A stretch of 10,619 nucleotides of DNA from Bacteroidales bacterium UBA6828 (GTDB taxonomy: Bacteria; Bacteroidota; Bacteroidia; Bacteroidales; Paludibacteraceae). Of the stretch, positions 1 through 7,114 are shown one piece after another. The position numbers were made by a program, and so were the translations under genes. How positions within the stretch are numbered: the first letter of the stretch is position 1; the number at the start of each line of letters is the position of its first letter. The stretch spans positions 1-10,619 of the forward strand of contig DKEG01000015.1 of NCBI GenBank assembly GCA_002452095.1, in the 5' to 3' direction. A model generated the notes under the pieces. That model did no database searches and had not been told where the DNA came from. It was given only the letters and a program-made list of their open reading frames with translations.

Positions 1-25
1 ATTTGTTTCTATATGTAATTCCGTG

Positions 26-57
26 CAAAATTACACAAATATATTGGTATCCCCAAA
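26..57 (-). promoter_or_regulatory. Bacteroidota-type promoter, leftward, for a gene off the left edge
   Basis: Read on the minus strand, a TTTG (-33 box, 54-57) is followed after exactly 20 nt by TAATTTTG (-7 box, 26-33), matching the Bacteroidota housekeeping sigma consensus TTTG-N19/20-TAnnTTTG. Transcription would begin near position 19-22 and run left out of the window, so the neighbouring gene is probably divergent from the operon described here. The target gene is not visible. The spacing is the same as in the rightward promoter at 516-547, which strengthens both calls. Confidence 0.6.
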
Positions 58-156
58 TGAAAATAGATAAATTCACCCGCCCCCCCTGATAATCTTGATC
101 AATATCCGGCAAATGTTCCCTTCCATTTCCTCTCCGTTTACTTTCGCGCTGACAAG

Positions 157-178
157 CTTAGGTGATTCTTAGGTGATT
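157..178. repeat. 11-bp perfect tandem duplication
   Basis: The unit CTTAGGTGATT occurs twice head to tail (157-167 and 168-178), and the next base (C) continues the period. It sits at the left border of the GC-rich palindrome cluster. It could be a replication-slippage duplication, a pair of binding sites, or a target-site-like scar beside an inserted element. The sequence alone does not decide. Confidence 0.85.
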
Positions 179-219
179 CAGCCGTCAATCCAGGGCGTGT
201 ACCCGGGAGTTGGCACCAA

Positions 220-392
220 GTCCCACCGGGGACGCGGACGCCTCGTCCGCGGTAATTTGGGAGCGCAAACGTGTGGAGACGACGCGTCTCGCGTCGTTAT
301 GCGCCACAGGCACACTGAGCACCGAAGCGAAACGAAAGCCTGTGGCTTGAGTAGAACTCCTTATCGTCTCGCGTCGTTATCGGCTTTGCCGA
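220..392. repeat. Cluster of five GC-rich palindromes (REP-like or mobile-repeat candidate)
   Basis: Five stem-loops lie in 173 nt. 220-233: 5-bp stem GTCCC/GGGAC, 4-nt loop. 233-251: 8-bp stem CGCGGACG/CGTCCGCG, 3-nt loop. 279-297: 8-bp stem ACGACGCG/CGCGTCGT, 3-nt loop. 303-346: 9-bp stem GCCACAGGC/GCCTGTGGC around 26 nt. 380-392: 5-bp stem TCGGC/GCCGA, 3-nt loop. None is followed by a T-run, so they do not look like terminators. The GC-rich block inside an AT-rich spacer suggests an interspersed repeat, a non-autonomous element or a structured RNA. Which one is not known. Confidence 0.6.
285..380 (+). repeat. 16-bp direct repeat, two copies 80 bp apart
   Basis: CGTCTCGCGTCGTTAT occurs perfectly at 285-300 and 365-380. 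The first copy includes the 3' arm of the 279-297 hairpin; the second leads into the 380-392 hairpin. The two copies bracket the long 303-346 inverted repeat, so the arrangement is repeat, inverted repeat, repeat. A chance 16-bp match this close is very unlikely. Duplication within the cluster or a repeat-family word are the likely explanations. Confidence 0.85.
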
Positions 393-411
393 ACTACATA
401 TACGTTTCATT

Positions 412-429
412 ATGTCATTTTAATGGCAT
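412..429. repeat. AT-rich 7-bp hairpin
   Basis: ATGTCAT (412-418) pairs with ATGGCAT (423-429), with one G-U pair and a 4-nt loop. It lies just right of the palindrome cluster and differs from it in base composition. It has no clear terminator tail and no assigned role. Confidence 0.35.
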
Positions 430-515
430 TTAGAGGCTGTTTTGAGGACTTTTGTATTATTTCCCCATTGTTTCGTTACTATTTTGCCCTGTTTACCTGT
501 TTTTATGTAAAGAAA

Positions 516-547
516 TTTGCGGATTAGACATTTTATTTATAACTTTG
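516..547 (+). promoter_or_regulatory. Bacteroidota-type promoter of the three-gene operon
   Basis: TTTG (-33 box, 516-519) is followed after exactly 20 nt by TAACTTTG (-7 box, 540-547), an exact match to the TTTG-N19/20-TAnnTTTG consensus. Transcription should begin around 550-555, leaving an untranslated leader of about 300 nt before the ATG at 852. I see no other equally good promoter upstream of, or between, the three genes. Confidence 0.8.
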
Positions 548-554
548 CAGCCGA

Positions 555-851
555 TTTGTGAGAATTAACCAATCTAATACTGACCATACTAACTAAAAAC
601 ACGCCGTGAGTCTTGTTTTGCTGAACAATACTTATCAGGCAATCGCATGGAAATACTGCTGTATTTGCCGTGTTTGCATCTGAGTATAGGCTTTTGCTTC
701 AGACACTACAACAACTGTTGTAGCGTCGTCTTGTTGTGAGCGTAAGTATTGTGCGGAAATGTAGTCGGAATTTCCTTCCAAGCCTGCAGGATTTTATAGC
801 GGCATCGGTGTGCAGTATTCTATGTCAACCTAATTAATAACTAACCATACC
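555..851 (+). promoter_or_regulatory. Long structured 5' leader of the operon
   Basis: About 297 nt lie between the predicted transcription start and the first ATG, much longer than needed for a simple leader. The first two thirds hold the folded core described separately (621-756). Downstream, 755-760 (GGAAAT) can pair with 770-775 (ATTTCC), overlapping the edge of the core and so offering an alternative pairing. The 8-bp palindrome CCTGCAGG lies at 783-790. The last 20 nt before the start are unstructured, AT-rich and lack a Shine-Dalgarno motif, as is normal in this phylum. A regulatory role is inference. Confidence 0.55.
621..756 (+). ncRNA. Candidate cis-regulatory RNA: four-way junction in the leader
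   Basis: Pairing was done by eye. P1: ACAATACTTA (625-634) with TAAGTATTGT (743-752), 10 perfect pairs, extendable by 621-623 with 754-756 past one mismatch. Inside P1 are three hairpins. P2 (639-677): GCAA/TTGC, then GCATGG and AAATAC with GTATTT and CCGTGT, a TGCT loop and one bulged G. P3 (679-703): TCTGAG with TTCAGA, one G-U pair. P4 (706-723): CTACAAC/GTTGTAG, 7 perfect pairs, AACT loop. P2-P3 and P3-P4 are separated by only 1 and 2 nt, as in compact junction RNAs. I cannot match it to a known riboswitch class, and no ligand is proposed. GTCTTGTT occurs both before P1 (610-617) and inside the junction (728-735). Confidence 0.5.
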
Positions 852-3800
852 ATGAAACATTTCTACTTTCGTACTTTTGTTTTGTCTCTCCTTCTTATTG
901 CCTCCGCAAATATATGGGGAGAGAATGTTACTTTTAGCAAAGGCTCTACTATCTATGTCGATTTTACGGCTTTGACATCTGGAGGTAAAGGTGTCAATTA
1001 TCCTAATGCAAGCAAGGCTGAGATTGATTATGATGCCAATGGTGCGGGAACTGTCAAAACAATAACATTTACCAATGACGTTACATGGAGTACGGGTCAC
1101 ACTTTTATTAAATGTGAATGTGGAGGTTGGGCTGCTCTTGCTTTTACGAATCCGAATGGAAAGAATTGCGCAAAGGTGGCAGCGGATGGTAAATCGTATA
1201 GTTGGACAGATAAGAATGTTGAAAAATGTCGTTTGTACTATAGTAATCCTGATAACTGGTCGGAGGTGTATGCCTATTTGTGGGTAACAACGAATGGCTC
1301 TACTACCAAGAATGCAGAGTGGCCGGGAAAGAAAACGACTGCGGAGATTATACAGGGGAAGACTTTTTACTATATAGAGTTTGATAGTAGTAAAGGGTAT
1401 AATAACATCATCTTCAATAATAATGGAAATGGTTCCCAAACAGATGATTTGTCATTTAGCAGTGCTGACTGTGGTCAGTATTTTGATGGACAGAAATGGC
1501 TTGACCTGCCGCAAGTCATAGAATCTTATACCCTCACTCTCCATGCCAATGGCGGTCTTGCCAACGGCTCGGCTACTATTGCCTACGGTGCCACAGAGGC
1601 TACAGACCTGAAACGCCCCACTCGGACAGGATATACGCTGCTGGGCTACTATGCCGAAGAGGAGTGTACCAAACTGGTGATGAATACCGACGGCACATTG
1701 GTAGATGCTGACGGCTACGTTGCCAATGGACAATGGTGCCGTAAAGAGAATACCACCCTCTATGCCAAATGGCAGGAGATTGCGCAGAGTGGTATCACGC
1801 TCTATATCCTCTCGGAGAAAGGGGGCGTTATGTTGGGGGGCGATCTGTACAAAGAGGGAAGCAAACTCCAATATGTTGGCGGTCAGAGTGTGGATAATCG
1901 GGCGGATTGTGAGTACGCCAACTGGTGGTACATCAATTTCCCGGAGGCTGATGCTATGCAGCAACTGTATATCTACAACAATGACGGCTGCTCGCGCAAT
2001 ACATCGCCGTTTACTCTTTCGGGCGAAGGCGATTATTACTTCGATTGTTCAGGTAGCAATACCATACAGGTCGCGTCAGACCGCTTTTGTGTCGCACCGG
2101 AGGTAACCTTGTATGTCTGGTCTGCTGACTGGAACGGCTACACCCCGAAAATAAAATACAGGTTAAGCAAAACCACCGGCACTGGCTACGGCTCGGTTTC
2201 GGAGAAAGAGATGGTGTCTATGCTGGCGGATGGCTGCGATAGTCGCTGGTACAAGTGCGTGTTCAACGAGGATAACCTCAAAACAGTGCAGGTGGAGTTG
2301 TGGCTGTGCAAAGGCACTTCTTGTAAAGCGCATAAAATCAACAACAACTGGTATTCCGTCAATGCGGGTACATCCGTCTGGTGGGACATCTCCGACGGCT
2401 GCGCCGACAATGAGAAAGCACCCGTTGTTACCCGCGAACGTCCGTGTCGGGATGTACTCACCTATAGTGTTACCTATGATGCCAACGGAGGCAGTGCCGC
2501 GCCACCGGTTATGCAGCCGCAGCCGCAGCGTGCTGTGTTCTCTGTCGCTGCCTATTCGGGTACCCGTGACGGCTACGAGTTCGGCGGATGGAACGATGGT
2601 AATGCCGTCTGGCAACCGGGGGATTCCTATACTATGCCTGCCCAAGAGGTACGGTTTACCGCCGTTTGGAATAAGAAAACCACATCCGGCAGGGCGTTGG
2701 TAGGTGCTAAATTCGGCAGTTGGGATAAGGAAAAGGGGGTACCGTTTGATATGCGCTATCGTGGTCAGGAAAACATATTCTATTGTGTTACCAAGTTGAG
2801 CAATATGAGCGATTGGTTCAAAATAAGTGATCGTACTCATCTGTACTCTTGTACATCGGAAGCCGTAGATATTACCCAACCATTATCCTATTTCAGCAAA
2901 GCGGCTGCCCCCGCTTTGTATCAAAATAATCATAATCCCGGCGGTGCAATGAAAATATCGGATGCCAATGCCGACAAAAACGTGTGGGTGGTGTTGGATC
3001 GGGAAAACAAGAAATTCTGGGTCGAGGATGTGGCGGTCTTGTATGATGTAACGGTTACGCACACCATAGGCGATGCCGTGGGCAGTACCTGCTCTTTGAA
3101 AAATGTGTATGGCGTAGAGGCACATCAGTTCGCATCAGCGGAGGATTACGAACTGACTGTCTCACCCGCAGATGGCTACTATCCGGTGGTGACACTCGAT
3201 GGCAAAGAGGTTACCCTGACATGGAAAAATACCGTTTCCTCCGATACTCGCACGAATACCGCTGTCTATACCTATATCGGACGCATCTCCAATGCCAACC
3301 AAAACATTGTTGTTCGCTATGAGAAATTGGCACCAATGCATATATTTGTGCATCTGGACAAAGGATTGATGACCAACGACGGCTGGGACTGGAGCAATGC
3401 CGCACCGCTGATTCAGTGGAACGCTACTAATACGGCCGAAGGCTGGAGCGGGTTCTCCGACAACCACCGCCTGTCGCGTCTGGTCGGTTTCGAGGACTGG
3501 TTTGAGTTTACGTTTGATGGGCAGACCGTACTGACATGGCAACTGCGCGATGCCGCTTCTGCCGATAATGGACACTATTCGGGGCAACAGCAGATAACGG
3601 CTTACGACGAGTCCTTCTGCTACTCGATAGACGACTACAAGATGACGGCTTACGACAACCAGATGCGTATCAGCCGCTTCGATTGTCCGGAGGCAAATGT
3701 CCGGCTCAACGTGAATGGAGGCACTATGGTGGGATCTACGGCGGAACTGTCCTCGGAACATAATATAAGTACCGGCTGGGCAGGGGGCGAGGTCGTTACT

Positions 3801-6800
3801 ACCTATTCCTACCGGTATAACAATGGTAACTGGCACAATGTGCCTGACAACAACGAGGTGCTTGTTATGGGGGCGGGAACCTACACCTACAAGGCTACGG
3901 TCTCCCTCTCCAAAGACGGCAAGGTGCTGTATGAGAACTATGCCACCCGAACCATTGTGGTGGAGGAACCGCATATTATACTCGAGACTTCTACCACTGC
4001 CGCTACTGCCAAACAACAGATTACCGCCACGGTTACGCTCGACAAGGTGGCAAATACACGCTCTTCCTATATCGTAATGAGTCTGTGGAAAGGCAAAGAT
4101 AAGCAGGAGGTGGAGTTCACCGAGACAAATGAGAACGAATTTACTTTCTCTATGCCTGACGCTGAAGGCACCTATACATTGCGTGCCGAGTTCTTGATTG
4201 GAGAAACAGAGCAGTCGGCTCTGCTAATCACTTATGCCGAGAAAAATATCCGTATCGGCAGCCTTACCGCAGTCTTGACCATCTCTCCCGTAGCCCCCAA
4301 AGTCGGTGATCCAATTACCCTTACGGTTACCCCTGATAATGCTGTAGGTACCGTATCTTACACCTATACGGTCAAGACATTGGCTAACCCTACCGTGCGC
4401 GTGCTGGCTTCTAATATCGGCAGCAATACCTATTCCTTCACCCCTTCCGCAGAGGATAGTTATACCTTCGTGGTCGTTGTGTGCGATAATGATAAACACG
4501 AGGTTACGCTTACGCAGACCGTTGCCGTCAGCGGAAAAGATATGTATATCCATTATCCCTTCACAGGTCCCTCTGATTGGCCTACCTACAAGATGACCTA
4601 CAAGGGCGAAGGTATCTATGTCTATTACTCTGCGGAGAAGGGTAAAGAATCCAAGTTTTATGGTGAGAAGGTTGGTGGAAACCCGTTGCATGCAGCGTAT
4701 ATAGGTACAAGCAATACCACATCGGCTTCTGACAAGCAACAATATATAGGTATCGTTTCCGGCAATCCTAATAAGGGGGATATTGTAACCTTTGTCTTCG
4801 ACAACAATTCCAAACATCTCTATATCTATGCCGATAAAGCAATGCATCGCCTCAAGTCGGTTACCGATTATGGTACTTTCTATTCCAACGTCCGCGGTGA
4901 TGCGGGACCGGTCTCGTTCTTTGCTACTTCCACAGGCAAACAGTACCTCCAGACGTTCACCGATGGCGACTGGCAGGACACAGAGGAACCCTCTTCCTTG
5001 GTTGCTGCCGATGGTATCTTCACCGCTACTATGAACGCCGACGGCTCTATTGTCGATGTGCAGCCTTATACCGATACGCTTACCGTATATTATCTGTCCG
5101 GCAAAGTGCGCGACTATTCGGGCGACAAAGGGCGGATGGTTGATTTTAGTAATGTTTCGTCCACTTATTACGACCATTATCATCTGGAATGGACAGGCGG
5201 AACCTCCAAGGAACTTGGTGCTACGGTCGGAAACAGCATCAACAAAAATATCGCCAATATCTTGGCGGAATATACCGTTCCTGTAGATTGCAACGCACGC
5301 TACGAATACAATAGCATCACCAACAAACTCAGCCGTACTACCATAGCCGCCGCAGCAGCAGATACAAAGTTCCTTACTATCTACGGCGACGGCTTGATCA
5401 AATCCGATGGCACTGCCTATACCAAAACCAACCCGCTCACTCTGGAGGATGGCGCAGACTGGGTATATCGTGCCGAACTGGAGATCACCAAAGCCGAAGG
5501 TCTCAACTCGGGTGTCAGGGGATACCTTATGGCTACATTCAATGGTGAGCAGTGTTGGATACTGGCGGCTACGGGGTTGGAAACGGCTTCCGATTCATCG
5601 CTGCCTATCGTCGGCTCTGCTACCGCTGCCGGTACGTATAATATCATCTTGATGTACGACTACAAGACCAATCGCATTACCGCAGGTTGGAAACCTTCGG
5701 AAACCGTTAAGGTGGACGGAGAACTCGTCGTGGATGCCAATATCCTTTTTGTGCGTCAGGAAAATTCCGATGTGGCGCAATTGGTTCTCAATACCGATGA
5801 TAGCAAGGTTAGTGGTCTGCAGAAAGTGGTCTTTGTGATGCAACTGGCTAAAGACTCAGGAACTACGGGCGAGTCGCACTACAAGTTCTCCCTGCCGTTT
5901 GATTGCTATATCAAGGATATCTATGGTCTCTCCGGCAATTACTTGAAATCGTGGGGTATTCAGCGGTACAATGGGGAGGAACGTGCCCGCACCGGCTGGT
6001 TCGAAGGGAATCGCGCTACTTTCTGGGAATGGATGGACTATAGCGGAATACTCCGTGCCGGTGAGGGCTATTCGCTCAGTGTCGCTCGTGGCGCATTGGG
6101 TACATGGCATGGTGATAAGTATCTCTATTTCCCGTCTGCCGAAGATGGTTTCGAGATGACCAAAACAGGCTTGGATACCAAGGTGGAGTATCCCAATCAG
6201 CCGTGCAATGTCAATCTGCAATACCCCGATGACCCCGATGACAATGCACACCGTGACCGGCGCAAATATGACAGCAACTGGAAACTGATCGGACCTAAAA
6301 ACTACAACAATATCAAGATCCGTATCTCTGATATCGAGTGGGATGACAACTATTACCTCAATAGAGATGTCCCCTCCTATGTGTACGAACTCAATGAAGA
6401 ACAGACCGAGTATATCCCCAACTCTACGGAGGATTTCCAATTCCGTTCATTCTTCTCCTATTTCGTGCAGTTCGCTGGCACCATCGTCTGGGAGCAATAT
6501 ACCCAATCGCAGCATACTGCTCTGTCTGCCCCGCGGCGTGCGCCGTCCGCTGTCCGTATGCCTGCCGACTTCCGTATCGAATTGCGAGACCTTGGTGATA
6601 ACGAGTTGGACCGCACTTTTGTCGCCCTCTCGGCACAGGGTACCGAGGGCTTCGACCTCAATCTTGACCTTACCAAAATTTCTGCCGCACATCCGCAGAT
6701 CTATACCGTTTCGGAGCATACGGCCTATGCCGGCAATACATTGCCGCTTTCTGCCGATACGGTCGCTCTCGAGATAACCGCTCCTGCCGGTGGCTTCTAC

Positions 6801-7103
6801 ACCATTGCTTTGCCGCACGATAACCGCAATTATGATGTGCTATTGGTGGACCGGTTTGAGCAGCAGGCTGTTGTGCTGTCTGACGATGGCTGCCGTGTGA
6901 AAGTCAATAGCGGAAAGACATCAGACCGCTTCAGCCTCGTGTTCTCACCAAAAGCACAACCTTCGCAACCCGAAGGACCTGCTACCGGTATGCCGTGTGC
7001 CAATGCTGCCACCTCGGCGCACAAAGTGCTGATCAACGGGGTGATCTATATCGTACGCGGAAACCGGCTGTATGACCTGAATGGCAAAATGGTAACCCTC
7101 TAA
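852..7103 (+). CDS. Giant secreted modular surface protein with CBM26-like starch-binding module
   Basis: The 2083-residue product starts with a signal peptide (residues 1-23, cleavage after ANIWG). Visible modules: a beta-rich N-terminal domain (24-125); a CBM26-like module (126-220) with CRLYY, Trp157-Pro-Gly, GKTFYYIEF and an IIFNNNG strand; Listeria-Bacteroides/InlB B-type repeats at 226-308 and 538-606 (HANGG, DANGG, ending LYAKW or FTAVW); several unrecognised beta-rich segments beginning with strands such as TLYVW or MHIFVHL; two Ig-like domains (about 1040-1228); a C-terminal region (about 1670-2034) of a type I associate with large Bacteroidales surface proteins; a linker; and a conserved tail (2058-2083). 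I find no catalytic motif, so adhesion or starch capture at the cell surface is the likely role (inference). The start is chosen because it gives an immediate signal peptide; the upstream context is AT-rich without Shine-Dalgarno. Codons 1 to about 220 are much more AT-rich than the rest. It is first in the operon, 11 nt before the next gene. Confidence 0.85.
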   Translation: MKHFYFRTFVLSLLLIASANIWGENVTFSKGSTIYVDFTALTSGGKGVNYPNASKAEIDYDANGAGTVKTITFTNDVTWSTGHTFIKCECGGWAALAFTNPNGKNCAKVAADGKSYSWTDKNVEKCRLYYSNPDNWSEVYAYLWVTTNGSTTKNAEWPGKKTTAEIIQGKTFYYIEFDSSKGYNNIIFNNNGNGSQTDDLSFSSADCGQYFDGQKWLDLPQVIESYTLTLHANGGLANGSATIAYGATEATDLKRPTRTGYTLLGYYAEEECTKLVMNTDGTLVDADGYVANGQWCRKENTTLYAKWQEIAQSGITLYILSEKGGVMLGGDLYKEGSKLQYVGGQSVDNRADCEYANWWYINFPEADAMQQLYIYNNDGCSRNTSPFTLSGEGDYYFDCSGSNTIQVASDRFCVAPEVTLYVWSADWNGYTPKIKYRLSKTTGTGYGSVSEKEMVSMLADGCDSRWYKCVFNEDNLKTVQVELWLCKGTSCKAHKINNNWYSVNAGTSVWWDISDGCADNEKAPVVTRERPCRDVLTYSVTYDANGGSAAPPVMQPQPQRAVFSVAAYSGTRDGYEFGGWNDGNAVWQPGDSYTMPAQEVRFTAVWNKKTTSGRALVGAKFGSWDKEKGVPFDMRYRGQENIFYCVTKLSNMSDWFKISDRTHLYSCTSEAVDITQPLSYFSKAAAPALYQNNHNPGGAMKISDANADKNVWVVLDRENKKFWVEDVAVLYDVTVTHTIGDAVGSTCSLKNVYGVEAHQFASAEDYELTVSPADGYYPVVTLDGKEVTLTWKNTVSSDTRTNTAVYTYIGRISNANQNIVVRYEKLAPMHIFVHLDKGLMTNDGWDWSNAAPLIQWNATNTAEGWSGFSDNHRLSRLVGFEDWFEFTFDGQTVLTWQLRDAASADNGHYSGQQQITAYDESFCYSIDDYKMTAYDNQMRISRFDCPEANVRLNVNGGTMVGSTAELSSEHNISTGWAGGEVVTTYSYRYNNGNWHNVPDNNEVLVMGAGTYTYKATVSLSKDGKVLYENYATRTIVVEEPHIILETSTTAATAKQQITATVTLDKVANTRSSYIVMSLWKGKDKQEVEFTETNENEFTFSMPDAEGTYTLRAEFLIGETEQSALLITYAEKNIRIGSLTAVLTISPVAPKVGDPITLTVTPDNAVGTVSYTYTVKTLANPTVRVLASNIGSNTYSFTPSAEDSYTFVVVVCDNDKHEVTLTQTVAVSGKDMYIHYPFTGPSDWPTYKMTYKGEGIYVYYSAEKGKESKFYGEKVGGNPLHAAYIGTSNTTSASDKQQYIGIVSGNPNKGDIVTFVFDNNSKHLYIYADKAMHRLKSVTDYGTFYSNVRGDAGPVSFFATSTGKQYLQTFTDGDWQDTEEPSSLVAADGIFTATMNADGSIVDVQPYTDTLTVYYLSGKVRDYSGDKGRMVDFSNVSSTYYDHYHLEWTGGTSKELGATVGNSINKNIANILAEYTVPVDCNARYEYNSITNKLSRTTIAAAAADTKFLTIYGDGLIKSDGTAYTKTNPLTLEDGADWVYRAELEITKAEGLNSGVRGYLMATFNGEQCWILAATGLETASDSSLPIVGSATAAGTYNIILMYDYKTNRITAGWKPSETVKVDGELVVDANILFVRQENSDVAQLVLNTDDSKVSGLQKVVFVMQLAKDSGTTGESHYKFSLPFDCYIKDIYGLSGNYLKSWGIQRYNGEERARTGWFEGNRATFWEWMDYSGILRAGEGYSLSVARGALGTWHGDKYLYFPSAEDGFEMTKTGLDTKVEYPNQPCNVNLQYPDDPDDNAHRDRRKYDSNWKLIGPKNYNNIKIRISDIEWDDNYYLNRDVPSYVYELNEEQTEYIPNSTEDFQFRSFFSYFVQFAGTIVWEQYTQSQHTALSAPRRAPSAVRMPADFRIELRDLGDNELDRTFVALSAQGTEGFDLNLDLTKISAAHPQIYTVSEHTAYAGNTLPLSADTVALEITAPAGGFYTIALPHDNRNYDVLLVDRFEQQAVVLSDDGCRVKVNSGKTSDRFSLVFSPKAQPSQPEGPATGMPCANAATSAHKVLINGVIYIVRGNRLYDLNGKMVTL

Positions 7104-7114
7104 TTCTTACTCGG

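Larger units (their letters stand above)
58..515. other. Divergent intergenic region without a credible gene
   Basis: This 458-nt stretch lies between two outward-facing promoters. Its outer parts are AT-rich, while about 181-392 is clearly GC-rich and full of palindromes (separate entry). A homopolymer of six C lies near 81-86. The one open frame of some length, 173-433, crosses the palindromes, has an Arg/His/Ser-rich low-complexity translation and no start context, so I do not call it a gene. No tRNA, rRNA or transposase remnant was recognised. Confidence 0.6.

Noticed and set aside
233..251. 8-bp GC-rich hairpin as an intrinsic terminator
   Set aside because: It is not followed by a T-run, and the neighbouring left promoter points away, so there is no upstream transcript to stop.
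173..433. 86-codon open frame on the + strand in the left spacer
   Set aside because: It runs through the palindrome cluster, has an Arg/His/Ser-rich translation without signal peptide or domain, no start context, and lies upstream of the operon promoter.
834..1439. 201-codon antisense open frame over the start of the giant gene
   Set aside because: It overlaps the signal peptide and CBM26-like region, and the translation is Ile/Arg/Ser-rich with no known features.
3162..5183. Antisense open frames of 284 and 319 codons opposite the giant gene
   Set aside because: They are shadows of a continuous 2083-codon reading frame with a coherent modular translation; no promoter or start context supports them.
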